A stretch of DNA of 64,000 bases. Source: Phoronis australis (taxonomy: Eukaryota; Phoronida; Phoronidae). A program made the translations under genes and the position numbers. Positions 26,101-41,100 of this stretch are shown here, piece by piece. The notes below the pieces were generated by a model that was not told where the DNA came from, made no database searches, and saw nothing but the letters and a program-made list of their open reading frames with translations. The DNA is taken from contig NMRA01000274.1 of the NCBI GenBank assembly GCA_002633005.1, positions 103,817 through 167,816 on the forward strand, in the 5' to 3' direction. Position 1 is the first letter of the stretch; every line of letters starts with the position of its first letter.

Positions 26101-29100
26101 ACTTTTGAGACCGTAAAATATATGTGCACAGCACACCTCGATAAAATGCGTGATCTGAGTCAACATTTGAAAATTTAAAACCGAAAACAACATGCAAGGC
26201 CAGTGAACCTAGCTACAGTACCCGAAATTAACATTCCCAACGTGGGTTAAATTTTGCAACGAGAACGGGTTACTGCCAAAACATGCCAAACTTCTGTTGA
26301 ATGTGGTCAAATAAAGCCGACCACATTCACCAGCCTAATGGCTATTCCAGTCACGGATCTCAAACTTGACTATTTTCCATTGGCTAATTTAGATTGGAAA
26401 ACACACCAGACAGGTGAATTAATAGCGCAATAAGTTCACACTTCTGATACTGTTAAAATATTAAATGACAAAATAGCTGTATTGATATATTCATGTGAAT
26501 AGTCATTCATACCTATCACGCACTAAGGCTCGGCAAAAATTCAAAGAGATTTTCTTTATTTTCTTAGAGCAATTACAATCATTAAGGAATAAAAATTAAC
26601 ATAATTACAATTATTAATGAATGAAAATTAACATGCTATACTTAGACTTCCAATCAGTTGAAAATATCAAAAGATATTAATTCTTAAAAGGTGATAGGGC
26701 AATTGACGTGAAAGGGCAATTGACTGTTTTGAACTGTTGCAAATTCTTAATACAATATTGTAAACATAAACAAAGATCTTTTTAAACTGATTACAAAAAT
26801 GCATTCAGTGTAAATTTAATATGATAATCATAAGCAAAGAATCTGTTACAATGAATGCTTACACACAATGACCAATGTAATTGTTTTTTAATTTAAAGAT
26901 CTTCACAACATATCTCAGGATGTGAAATTTGCCAAATTAAATCACCATTTGTTTTCTGTGGTTAAACTGCAGCCAGGATTGAGCTCATATGTTTTATTTT
27001 CGGCTTAACAAACTGGTTCATTCTTATTTTAATGTATTGGCCATTTTTGACCCATCAAAACCATGTTCCATGCAACTTTATAGCGATTACAGTAGAGGGA
27101 TGGAAAATTCTATTTCTAAAGAACTAAAAATCAGAAGACACAAGGAAAATGATAAAAGTAATCTTGAAATTCATCTTCAATAAAACGGTATTACAAATTA
27201 CCAATTTCCACAAGAAAGTGAGGTGTTTTAGACACAAGCGTAAACCACGAAAACAATAAATATACAAGAACTCCACCAGCCACACTGAGCATGGCATGTA
27301 AGTAGGGCAGCACTGGGCAGTGTGCCCACTACCCCCCCCTACAGCTAGCGAGGTGGTGAACTGGTGCACAAATCTGGCCTTCATTAGAGACCAGCCATGG
27401 CTGTGCATACTTTGCCCAATTCTCGCCATATGCGCTAGAGCCTATGAAAATAGTCCTGCAACCAATTAGAGCCGGGCCTTGTTGTTTGAGGGTGAGCGAA
27501 ATGAGGGCTACCAATTACCAGCGGGGGAGCATTTGGAGAGAGCCAGCACTGGACTTGGCTTTTCAGATTTTCACACCAGGCGGATTTGTGGATACATGTG
27601 ACAGCGCATATCCGGCAGCAGGTCATCAATGCGCGGACATAACAGGCTTGCAATGCGTGTAACAAAGTTAGTTGACAGATCACTTCGAAGATGACCTGCT
27701 CATTTATAATTACCCGATCTAATCACCTCAGTTGTAAAAACAAACACAGTCATCTATTATAGGTTCCTCCAGTGCATCCATTCAGTAATACCTTCTTCGA
27801 TCAGCAAAACAAACTCATCACCAGTAGAATGTCTACCAAACTGTATTAAAGCAGGTGAAATACTGGTAAATTTAAAGAGCAGTCGGCTTTAAATGTCAGC
27901 CACATAACTCTATTCATGAACAGCGAATCAAGCTGGCAAAGTCACACAAATGTTCCTCTCAGCACAAAAAAAAATCTTAACTTCAAACTTACAAAATAGT
28001 TGGAAGTGTAAGCCCCTACAGTGGGAAACAGAAAACCATGCAGGCAATTTTGTTTGGCATAACAGAATCAGTGTTGATGTTTTTTCTGGCACTGATAATT
28101 TAATCCAGATGGCCTCCAGTGGAGTCTGACCAGCACGCCTCCTGGTGGTGACAATACCTACTAAGCTAGTATTGCAAACGGACACCAGGTGAGGCTACTT
28201 GTTCACTGCAGCAAAACCACACTCACAAGTACACCGAATGAGAAAGCAAAGAACAACTTACGCCCTTGGCTTTGGCTTTGGCTGCAGCCACATTGTATTT
28301 CCCGGGAGGCGCCCCTGTGTTAGACAATTCAACATAGTCAAAATTGTGTCAAGCTTAAATATTAAAACAGCTGTTTCAGTACATTAAACTTATTTTGGAA
28401 AGGCAAATATTAGCTGTAGTCTAATTGGTAAACGTACAGCCTTTGTTGTAAAAACAGGCAGTCGTCATTTGTTTACATAGGTCATCACAACTATTATTGC
28501 ATGAAGGAAATTTAATGATCTATGGATCACAAGCATGTCACAGGATGATGAAATACAGAAACCTCCATCAAACCAATGAAGTTCATTTTCAACCGTAAAC
28601 AAATTCACTACATTAACGCTTGATTTAATTTCTTTTCAGGATAGCTGACAAGAAGCAAAAGTGGTTTTAAAGCTACTAATAGAAGAGTCCTTACCTGGTG
28701 ACAAACTGCCCGTGGGTGACATGTTTAGTAACAAGCCCTGAAATAGAAATGACCAGTTCACATTAGAATATTGCGCCAACATGGGCTAACACTTGTGACG
28801 TAATAAAAAGATACAAAAAGCTGTAGAAAGTGCCAAAAACATGCACGTAACTATAAAGAGTGGGACTAAAACAGGGTCAGCTTGTGTTTGGGAGATCCTC
28901 AATTCAGCACACTGGGTGACGTACAGCTGGAATTATATTTTGTCAAATTCGTCAAAAAATGGGAAAGACAGATATTTCCTATAAGTATGGATTGTGCCGT
29001 ACAGTTATGATAAAACATAACTTTTCAGCATTACAACGTAAGTAACTTTTTAAAAATGGAAACATGTAACTTTGGCTATAACCATTTCCTGATACAACGG

Positions 29101-32100
29101 CAAAATATTGAAATGTGCCTCACCACTAGATGACAGTAAATTAGCCAGGATTTTGCCCATCAGACATTCGCAGCTCCCAACTGCCAAATGGAATCTGGGA
29201 GAATTTTAGGGGGGCATGGCCCCCTTCCCCCCCCAAATCTGCTACTGGAGTAATTACATGAAAATGTTCCAAAATGACCGTGAATGAAAGAAACCCTACA
29301 TTGCCCCTGTTAACCCATCTTGTACATAAGAATTAGAAACTGGGTCAAGCACAAAACACTTGCATGCTAAATAATGTTTCCCGTTATTTGCGTGTGAAAT
29401 CGAACAGCGACGACCAAAATACATATTAAAGCACCACAATAAAAACCAACAAGTGAACACTTCTAGAACGGAGTGGCGACGTAACACAGAAGTGAAGAAA
29501 GAGTGGAATTGTAGTGGGACTTGAAATTCGCAAAAAAATACTTCAAATTTATAGATACACCGTCATCTCCAAGAACAAGATATGCACTACAAACAAACTT
29601 GGCACTATGAATTCTACAACTTCGTAAAAAACCACAGGGAGCCTGTCAAGAGGTATGTGTGACATGGAAAGAGACGATCACCTGTGACAAGGAAAATGGA
29701 ATCAATTAATTGCGAGCCGATAGCACACCTGAGCTCCCGTGACGACAATGAAAATGGGAAATTTGATATATCGACATTTCAGCTTGTTTTTGCTGTCAAA
29801 AAACAAATGAACAGAACAAACTAGAACATTGAAAAATCAAACAACACCACAACAATACAATAAAATAGGTTTTCCATAGTTCTCGACGATGTTGAGCAGG
29901 TAAAAATTCACTTAATACGAACTTCTTTGGGAACAGCGAGCCCACCATGAACCGAAACTAAGGTCTATAGCTCCCCCGGGTGCACGACCCTATTCTAGAT
30001 CTGGGTCAATAAAGTGCGCGTAATCCATTGGTTGAAAAAGACCCTAAGATGCGGGTGGAAACGTTCGAGTCATCAAGAAGTTTGTAATCAGTGAATTTTT
30101 ACCTGCTCAACACAACAATAATACTGTACAATGTCTCCAGTTTGGACAGTCTCTACCATTTGGGACACTAAAAATCAAGCCAAATTTTCTAGATTCTGAA
30201 GACTGGGGATATGGGCAATTTTGGCATTCACCCAAATCCTATTTCTCAACTATAGAACACTGTGTATCAACAGATACTGAAATAAGGATTTTTGACAGCT
30301 CATCAAATTGTCGATAAAATATATTGATGCAACATTTTCACACGTCTTCACAGTGCATAATTTCGAGGCAAATTCGGGACAGTCAATATTCCCCATTTCT
30401 AAAATTTGGTGCAAGCTCCAACTTTGAGCAAAATAATTTTTCGTGGTCACAAACTGGGGTATTTTCACGGTAATTATCAAACACCAGGTATGGGAAGTGT
30501 AACAACGTTAACATTCAACGACAAAAAAACACCGCAGCATTCAATTGTTTTCCCTATGCAACACCATCCTTTGTTTTAGTATTTTAATACCGCGAGTTTC
30601 TCATTACACACATGATAAAACTATGAACAGGATGGAGTTCATTAATTGGTTCAGTGGATAGATTCACCACCTCTAACTTCATTCATTTGAGTTCAAAGTG
30701 TACTATGTTGGCCCGATTATTCCGATTGGTGTTAAATAGTACTCTAAGATGCAATTTGACAAAAAGCTTTTGTTTTCATTCAAGGTACTCCCGACTGCTA
30801 ACATCCCTACCAAAAATAACTCCAGTCAAATGATCAAAAAAAAAACAACCCCACATGTTGAAAAGGTTGTTATGACCTCGATTTGTTGCGTTGCACGGAA
30901 ACAACTGTTGTCAACCAAAACTGCACTGAATGACCCCAGGATATAGGCGGCCAACACAACAGCCTGTTCACAGAACACTGAACACTAAGCAATAGCTAAC
31001 AATGGGAGAGGACGTGTTCGTTTTCTAGAATATTTTACAGCACAAGATTAAATCCCTGCTAGAGTAATAATTGGTGAGCGAGTGAGCGCAGATAAAAATG
31101 AAATATTTTTCAATTCACAGAATGAGCAAAATTCGGTAAGACCTTATCAATTCAGGACACAATATGGCGGGCAGGTGAAATGTTATATTCTCATAAATGA
31201 CACAAAGTGTCATATCCAAGTTCTGTGCTATAGAGACAAATTTTTGAAGGAGTGTGATTTTAGAAGCCCATAAAAAAGAAGAAAGTGTTATTTTGGTACT
31301 AATTATTTTGGTACTAATTATTTTGGTACTAATTATTTTGGTACTAATTCTTTTTGTCCAAATTTGGCGAGATTTCACTGCTTTCAGAATTAACAGTCAA
31401 TTGCAGCTTCTCAATTATATTTAAAGAGCTCCATTGAATCTACAATTGTTCAAATCAGTAAGACAATTTCCATAGTACATGGCAAAGCAGTGCTGCTCAA
31501 AAGCTTCATTTCAAAACTTTCATATGCCATTGACAGCTTGTGCATAAGCGGCGCAAAACAATTTCACCTCTCCAGCTGAGAATCAGATTCAAAAACACTT
31601 TGTACTTTGAAGACACTTTTGACCAGTAACCATGGAAACGATTTGTGTACTCACCTGAGCAGGACCCTCTCTACCCTGGTAACTCCTTGGATACTGTTGA
31701 TCTTTATCTATAAAGACGAGAGCGGGTCAATTTCAACAGGCTTTCTAGACCTGTCATTTGAGTCAGGAAACAGAACAGGTCAAATAACATGGGCGACAGA
31801 TGCAAGGCGTTGGACAATCTAATCCCAGCTTTGCACACCATACGGAGGGCCGGTGGAATTAGATTTCGACAAGTTTCTGAACTAAGAAGGGCGGCAAGAT
31901 ACTAAGGAATGACATCCGCTCTTAGCATGGTTTGTACCATGTAGTTGACAATAGACAAAAATAAATAAACAACTGTTCACTTTCAGCAATTTGGGAAAAC
32001 TAGAAATTGCCAATTTTGTCAAATATTTTTTAGAAAATAACCAAGGAATAACTACATACTTCCCACAAGAGGAATCCCATTGTGTCCCTTGGAATGACTA

Positions 32101-35100
32101 AATGTACTATAAAAAAGTTTTGCACTATTACACAAAGTTACAGAGATACCTAGAATTTCAGAGACAACAACACGTCGGGGATCAAAGTCGAAATATGAAC
32201 TCGACATTTCCGATGAAATATTGTTCCGTACAAGCGAAACCGCATATGCTCTAAGTGGGTCACTTTTGACGGGCTCGAGCTAACCTCAGCTTCTAGTCAG
32301 CCAGTGTTTAAAAATACCTCAAGTGGCCACAGGTGTAAAACAGTGTGTCAGATGAGGCGCAAGTGGTCTCAACACCTGTGATTTTTTAACGGCCTACAGG
32401 TGAGGTGAAGAAGCAGCCAGTTGCGTCAAGACACAGGGTTGTTCTAGGTGCAGAGCCAAGCACTTATCCTGTACAATGTACAGGGTGAAACCAACAGAGC
32501 GAGAGCTTGTCGACCCTGTCATTTTGTTCAACACAGTACAATACACACTAAACGCCTATGACAAGGTTTAACGACAGAAATAAAACTTTATGTCAAATGG
32601 CAATTTTGTAATTTCTCACGATCACTGCACACCTGGAGCAGGTTAATTGCCACAACATCATGTGCAGAACCATTAGGTCCAGCCCACGACAGCCGGTCCG
32701 ACTATAGGCATTCCTCTGCGCCCAGATGATGTTGAAAGGACGATCTGTGCAATAAATTTCACGACGTGCCAACCGTGAAATTGGCGCATAAAATCAACTT
32801 TTCAGAATGCTTCTGAAGAGCTCATACGGCGTTGTTGCAGCTAGAAAGTTGGCAGTAACTAGTGCACCTGCCAGTACAGAGCCTGGGAAAGTTTTTTGAC
32901 TGCCGGCAAAAAGCAGGTGTTGAGCCCATTTCAATTCATGAAGTTAATGAGGAAAGCGAATTTTAATTATTCATACACAAAAATTGACGCTCATTTTCTA
33001 GTCACAATTCGATGAAAAGAAACTCTGTACTACTAGAAAGAAAACTGTTTTTATAATTAATGGCAATAAGGTTTGTTAGCTCTATGAGAAACATCACAAA
33101 AACGACCCATACTCCGCAACACTGCTATAACAGGAACATTTTACAGAATTAGCACTACTTCTATGCTTCCTTTGAAGTACCTAATCGTATGTTTTCTTTA
33201 ACACTCCCCCCCATCATGTTACTTAACACCTTGGAATACCTCATCAACCACAAGGAAGTCAGAGGAACCCATTTTAAACGTTACACAAACACTAACAGGG
33301 GAACACTGTTCAGAGACAAGGCGAAGGAAATCTGTGAAATTCTGGAAGGAGCAAATTAAACAAACACTTGAAGAGCCGATTTGTTGAAGTTAAATACCCT
33401 AGTGAATGGAACAGTGGCTTTGGTAAACAGCAGAGGGCACTCCGAGTACCCCACCACCGGGTGACGCCATTGTGCAGTGTTATGCAATACAACTACAACA
33501 GCGGGTCTCATCAGATTGATAAATAGATCACTTTTAATACACCAAAAATGCCTTTTAATGAAAATAGGGAAAAACAGGAAGACCAACAAAAGTTTAAAAT
33601 TCAAACTGTATAAATAAAATAACATTCTGGTTATATGATTGGAATATAACTACAGTACTTTCTAGAATCTTTTAAATAAAAAAGACCAGACATTCCTTCA
33701 GCAAAATGGTGTTATATAATGTCCTTAAATTCGTAAAATAAATATGCGTAAATAAAACAACAAAAATGGATCACTGAAATTTTCGGATACAATAACAGAA
33801 ACAGAAAAAAAAATAAAGTAAAATAAAACACTATATAAATAAAACACTATATGACAACTGACAACTGATATATGGCGTAATGACAATGATACATTGTTGC
33901 GGAAAAAAGTAAAGGATATAATTTAAGAAGTCTTTATGTTCGATCCATTAGGTTAAAAAAATGCAGAATTTTATTCTGCTGCTACTACATTGGAGAACAA
34001 GTGCTGTCAGGTGATACCGTTGTCAAGCCAAGTAATTGCTTAAAGCGCACACAGATTTACAGTGCCAATGGAATAGTATTCTCAGAAACCGTGTGGAAAA
34101 GAAGCTCAGCTTTGTTTCAGTGCCGTGCGGCATGTATTTAATACTTACTTATTAGCGATGGCATGTCATTTGTGTAGGGTTGCATATCCACACCATGGCC
34201 ATTATAGGAGTTTGTGTTGTACATCTGAAAAACATCTCACTACAGCAATGACGTTCAAAGAAAAACACGCAGGCCCTTACAAAGAGATTTTAGGATCTGA
34301 AACCGACCTAAGAAAGACAAAATAATGGCGTCATGGTAATTCTACACTTATTTTGCACAAAAATAATTGCCAACATTTTATTTTTCCCGTTTTTCAAATG
34401 CTGCTTGCCTTACTGCAAATACTAGAAAACCTACAAGTTGCTTTATAGTAATACACTAAAACTTCCTAATCACTATTTCCGAGAAGAAATTTGACGAAAC
34501 AGACTTTCAATTCTCGGCCATACTGTGTGCTAAATAAGTGAAGAACTACGGCAAACAAAACTTAAAAGACCAGTTTCCAAAAGAAAGAGCAACAAAATCA
34601 GACAATTAATTTTGTAATCTTACAAGCTTTTCACTCTGAACAAGAGATCCCACACGCCCCGTACTCAGCTAGCTCACAATCACTGTGTTCAAAGATAAAA
34701 ATCCACATTAAAAAGGTTATCCTTCACTGCCTAGATCTCAAGTTTCAAAAATGTGCACAAAATATGGACCAACACAAATGACAAACAACCGCTTCACAGC
34801 AAGCAATACATTTCAGCCCTCCCCTACTGGTGGTGGTATGCGACCTTCAGTCCGTGACGGTCCGTCAATTAGAATTAGCAAAAGGTAAACAGAGTGACAG
34901 GTAGGGTCCAACAAGTACAACGACTGCCCAACTGCACCTGATAGTAAGACTACTTTGAAACACCTGCACCTTTCAGGTTTACAGTGCCCTTCCCATCCAC
35001 AAAAACAGCAAAGCACTGTTCAACAAGGAACAGTTTATCAAGCGGAATGCAAAATTACAGGAATACGCGGTTCGACCAGACTTAGTTGGTTTTATTCAGG

Positions 35101-38100
35101 TATTTTTGCCTTAAACTTCATTCGCAGTTTCAAGGCTTCTCAATAGCGATATTTCCAAACGGCGATACGACTTGCCGGACTTTCAAGTTATTTGGGGACA
35201 ACATGGCACAGGTTTGTGGAATTAATTCGAGGCATTCCATTTTCAGCATTGCTGATGTTTTTCAAATACATCGATATGAGGTTGTCGGCTCGTAAACATC
35301 CGGTGACATGAAGGACAACTTGGTGCTGCATAAACAGTTTGACGGAAAACAACGCTGGCCACTTGCGTGTACCAGAACTGGAAGCACAAGGTCACTATAC
35401 CTTAAACTTGCTGGTAGGAGGAGTATAACAAAGCAATGGTCGGAAAAGAAATAAAATATTGAAAGCAAGCCTAAAAATGCATCTAATAAATACATGTATT
35501 AGCAAATCTTTGGCACAAAAGATTCTGACACCACTGAATCACGCTGAAGTTAAATCTAGCGGACTAAAACGCAAATTATAAATCGCTGTATACATAGACG
35601 CGATGCCACCAGATGTTTTCGAGTAGACTACCATCCCGCAAGTCACTTGAAGAACAACCTCAACATCGCAGATGAAATCGCCCAAATTCCGTTCAATTTT
35701 GAAATACCTCTGAACATGGCAGTAAACAACTTCCATGCAAGTATATAAAGTCATACTTAGTTTTCATATAAAAAATAAGTAATTAGATAGCAGTCTTTGC
35801 ATAAGCATCAACACAATTAACTAATAACAAGTCAATCATACTTGACTACAAACATGTTTTTATGAGAATGGTAAACTGAAACCTGGCATACAAAACAGCA
35901 AATGAGGAATTCAATTTTGTGAAATTTCCCAACAATGGTCTCCATTGTTGGCGTTCACTTGTACAAAACAATTGAAGCGAGAAGTGTTATTTTTACAATT
36001 CACAACCAGGTAACCAGCTTTTAAAAATAAACAAGAATTCTGGCATTTTCGGTGCGAAACAACACAAGACTTTTCCCAGTCCACTTCCACATTGAGAAGA
36101 ACATAAGTCTCTCAGCAGGCTGTCCGCTAGGTGGCGCCTGAACAACTTGAAGCAGGTGGGAAACGTACAGAGGTTACTGGTCAGTAATGCAACGAGCAAC
36201 ACTTACCACCCTTGGGTCTCCTGCCCTGGGGTCATAATTCCAGTGTGTCCCTTGCGGGCCCTGGCCACTGTCGACGGCTGTAACACAAACACAAGAAATG
36301 AATGGACAACGACCAATCCACACAAGGTTTTCCATATTGTTTTCCTTGAACTAGAGTCTCCAATGTCACAGCAAAGGCAAGGTTTTGGAGTTCTACACTG
36401 CACAGCTTGCTGGCGATGAAATTTCAATTTCTTATAAAACAGTCGTACAGTAGGAGGCGTTAAATTCTAATATCACTTGCAAGTGTATACAAGGCAGCTT
36501 TTTTGACGACTTTGAGCTTTCTCACGTGTGTCAGTGAGGAAACAGTGTAACTCAAAGTTTGCCGTAAGGCGACCAGTACGGTAAATCTCAAATTTTGTCT
36601 GCAATAGTCCAAACAAATGAAATTTAGGTTTGTCAAATGACTCGAAAAATTAAGAAGAAATGTCTATTTTACCTTGGTTAGTACTGCATTTGAAAAGTAG
36701 AAAATTAGGAAAATCGGTCAATTACTTTTGTATTAAATAAGTGAAGAATTTTCTCACTCTGGGATCGTAAGAATTATTCAGTTCATTAACAAATGAAGAC
36801 GACCCTATCGTAACTTGAGGACACCACTAAATCGTAACGTTAATAAAAATTTCCTGATCCGTCGACAGTTTAAATTCACACCACTTGTTTGTTTAACGCA
36901 AGTATTCCCGTTTCAACAAAAACAAATCAATGAACAAGCGACACCACAAAAGTCAAATTCACAGAACGAGAAAGACCAAATCAGACAACACAAATCTTAA
37001 CAATAAATGAACTTTTTTTCAAATCACACACACGCATACGTACACACCCACTCTACTGCGTTTACCCAAATCTACGTTAAGAATTCTGAAAATAAAATAT
37101 TACATAAATAAAATATTACATGTAAATATGGTTAGACGTCTTGTCATTTAATTTTCAAAAGCTACAATTTCTCCCATTTTCACCAAAATGTAGAACACAG
37201 TGTGGGCGCCATTAATTGCAAGGAATTACTAATGAGGAGCATTTTTATCCAACCTCGGGGAAAAGATAACTTCAGTGTTATCACCCGTTGTTGTCATTTT
37301 GTAGGCGCACTCACAAAAATTAAAAAATTAAACCGAGAAATTCTTGATCAAATTATGTTCACTTTGAAAAAGGACTACAAGTCATGCCAATATAGAGAGC
37401 ACAAGAGAATTACCTTATTTTAGTTTAAAAGTATTTCTGAATTTTTAAACTAAAATCAAGCCTAGCGGGCATTCTCAATGTCACTACGGTAAATTCTTTC
37501 AAAAGTTTATCAATCGTCAAAGTTACAACAAAGGTGACTGATCAACGCAGTTGTGTAGCGATTGTGCTACTTTGGATACGATTTTCTGGGTCACTCTACA
37601 GCGAATATAAACAACAAATATCCACAAAAGAGGCCATCCATGGCTGATTTATCACCCACTCTTCATTGTTCCTTCCCCTGGCCTTCAATGAAAACATCTG
37701 TTACTGTGTGTACTTAGCATTCAAATTTAGTCCAACTATCCAATTTCGTCTAAAAGGAAAAACCCTAAACAACTTGATCAGCATTGAAAAAATTACGTCC
37801 TCAGAAAAGTTGTATGAAAAAACAATTTGAAACAAATCATGTTTTCCATGAGTCAGTTTTTCCGAAAATCAAAAATAATAATTTCCGGATTTCATTCCTT
37901 AATTTTGTAAAAAAAATCATTCATTTGGTTATACAATTTGGAACACTCAAAAGGCAGTTATAAAATGTAATGAATTTCGGAATTATTTACGTCGAAAAAG
38001 AATTTCTCTTTCGATAAACATTACATTATATGAAATATGAAAAATTTCCACTTCCCAATAAGCACAAATCTTTATGACCACTTCAAAACTGTGAATGTGC

Positions 38101-41100
38101 TTCCGAACTTTCAAGATAATAACTATCTTTTTGAGGCCTGAAATTCAACAAGTTACAGATATACACAAATTTCTAAGAGCACAACACAATTGATATCTGA
38201 TTTTTAGTGGATTCCTACGGATGCGTTGTACTCCTCAACATCACCCGGCACAGCAGACAAAAAGCACTCTCTTTTTGTCCCATGCTAATAAAGTACTGGG
38301 GGTAGTTCCTGTTACTTTGCACACAAAATCAACTGCTAAAACTGCCACTTTCCATTTTTCAAAGCTTGACCACTTCGCTAAAATTAATCAAAACTTTACC
38401 AAGTGTCGTTGGATGACAACACAACTGTGCCATCAATGTAAGGGATTTAGGAGAATTTAACAAATTTCCTTTTCACTTTTCAGCCTCTTCCCTAGGTAAA
38501 CATCAGAATGTAAACATAGAATAATGTAAAAAAAAGCACTTTATAAATGTAATGCAAAAACTGTTCTTTCACAACACGGGTGAGGGGGGTTACTCGACAG
38601 CGATTTACTTTCATCTGTTCAAATAGCAGAATTTTCCTTTGTACCTTTGTAAACAAGATAAAAAGCGAAAACATCACTCTTCTTCTTAGAAAATTATTTC
38701 ATTCCACTTTCAAGCCAAACAAAACAAAATAAGAACACTTACTACAAAGACCCGAGGCACAAGTTTAACATAAGACAAACTTCTCTACATGCACACGCGC
38801 GCGCACACACACACCAAAATCGAACCACAAAAAGATAAGAGCACAAATCAACTTTCTCTTAATATTGAGCCAATCTAGGTTGAACTGCTGGGGTGCTGGA
38901 CTGAGCAATATGAGTGTCTACTATTTAACAAGGCTCTCCCAGATAATGAGCTCCTTTCAAACCCCAAGCTATTCAGGTCAAATGACAGCTAGGCGCCATC
39001 ATGTCTAGCTTGAGTGAAGATAAAAATAACCCGAAGACACTCACAAAATCCCTGCCTAAACTATGTTTATGCTGCAAAAACACCACTGAAAAACCACATG
39101 AAATCACAGAGCACACCTTGGAGATTAAGAATATATAATGTCTATCAAAATTTGGAATGACTTTGCAGTGGAAAAGTTAGTGGAAAACTTTTCAAAAGTT
39201 TCCCTAAACTCCACCTCTAACAAGACAGGCAGGTCACATGACTAGCCATGGTGCCAGAATGTCTGTGCCAGAGATGAGAGGTGATTCCCTTCAACAGTTG
39301 GGAGTTCCAAACACACCAACACACCCGGCTGTGGGACAACAACAACTAAGAGACAGAAATGTGAAATAAAATAAGGAAAATTCACTAACCTGGATGGTAG
39401 TAGTTGAAGTGTCTTAGAGGCCACATTTCAATGTGAAGGTGTTGATGGGTCTAGTAGTGAAGACTATGGACTAGGCCACTCTCCAGAGGGGGTGTGAGGA
39501 GAGGATTGAATAACCTGGCTGGAATTCTATTCAGGCCCAGCCAAAGGAGTGGCCAGGCCATTGAATAAGGCAGCCCCCATTGCTACATTATAACAGTGTT
39601 GGGTAGGCAGTGGGTAGAAGGAGGGGGGGGGACAGTGGATCAAAGGAAGCCTGTCAGCGGGGTGGCATTCAGCTACCTGCAAAAGGTGGATTAAGGCTAA
39701 GGAGATTAGCCAGCAGAACAGGCCAGGTTTGGAAATCACAGCAGGGCTGCCTGTTGACAAGTGAAGATAAAAGAAACTAGACAATGGCAGCAGTGGAGGG
39801 CATGATTGAATTTAGTGTTTGCACTGGCCCTGTGAAAGCAACAAAACTGGAAGACCTTGTACACAGTGACACAGGCAGTAACACAATGGGTAGCAACCAA
39901 AAACCAACCGGCGCACAATGCCCAAAAAGCTCGTTCAAAAACGTCTATTCTGCGCCCTGCTGAACTCTCTTGACCCCCTTTGCACCCCTATTCAATGGCT
40001 AATGGGTAGACAAAGGCGGGATGGGGTAAAATTGTCCACACGCACAGGGGTAGAGAGAATGTGGTGATTCATTCAGATGATGCTAAGTAAATAAACAGGG
40101 CAAAGTGTTGGTTGAACTCCAGCTTGGGCCTTGGAGAACCCCTAGCATCAATCGTGTAAGCGATGGAGAGCGTGGGACCTCATCTCTGCAAATCTTGGGA
40201 CTGCAGTGTGGAGGTTTAACCTGGCCGATGACAAAGAAATATGTAATGCATGAGTAATTCTATGTTTAATCAGCAACTCGGCCAGATTCACATAACCCAC
40301 GTAGTCAGCAGGCAGGTGTAGGAGTTCAGAACTGATGGGGACCTTCACAAACAAACGACAATCGGTTATTTCTCAAACAACACAATAGCGTCTAGCGATA
40401 GTGTTTCGGAGGCAAACATCCCAAGGGCGAGAGACCAGACCCAGGGTTATGGATTCTGTCCGATTTCACGCCTTTCCTAAATAAACCCATTACCTTGTCA
40501 GATGGACGACATTCACAATGGTTCGTCCAGAACACAATGTTATGCTAAAATTAACAAGTCAACAAGGGGCTATATGGGCAGTCCATTCAGTTATCAAATC
40601 GTCTATCTAATGAGCCAGACTTTTGCACAATGGTTTCACTAGCAGTTTAATTATGATTAGCCAGTTAAATCACAAACAAGCTTATGAAAACTCTCATTCA
40701 AGTGTCCAGTAGAGCAACAGGCTGTGAAAACTAAACCTATTCATGAAATTGCATAACACCACCATGAAAACTCAGTACAGTGGACAACAAATCGAGCGTG
40801 TAATATTCATATTTCTGTATTCAGTGTCCATTTGCGTGCTGGTTGAAAAAACACCGCACTAAACGTGCAATCACTTCTCTCATTCAATGTGGAAACGTTG
40901 AGGTTTTTACTAACACAGCACAAACGCCATCAGAGTGGCCGTGGAACAATGCCACTATTTACATTGCGACCACAGGGTTGTGTTCGATTCTTAGAATCAA
41001 CTGGCAGCTTCATTTTCCCATGGGCCATAACTGACAAGTGTCAAGCATTCCTTATCAACAACAAGAATGACTTAATACCTCAGTTGAAGAATTCAATAGA

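Larger units (their letters stand above)
28738..31654 (-). other. Intron between exons 4 and 5
   Basis: It holds the 223-bp inverted-repeat element (29890-30112), a copy of a dispersed repeat at about 30378-30480, a weak tRNA-like stretch at 30646-30715 and a 15-bp tandem array (31288-31347). Confidence 0.65.

Noticed and set aside
40148-40354. Minus-strand open frame of 68 codons with a hydrophobic, Leu-rich sequence
   Set aside because: No convincing splice sites of matching phase and no recognisable domain.
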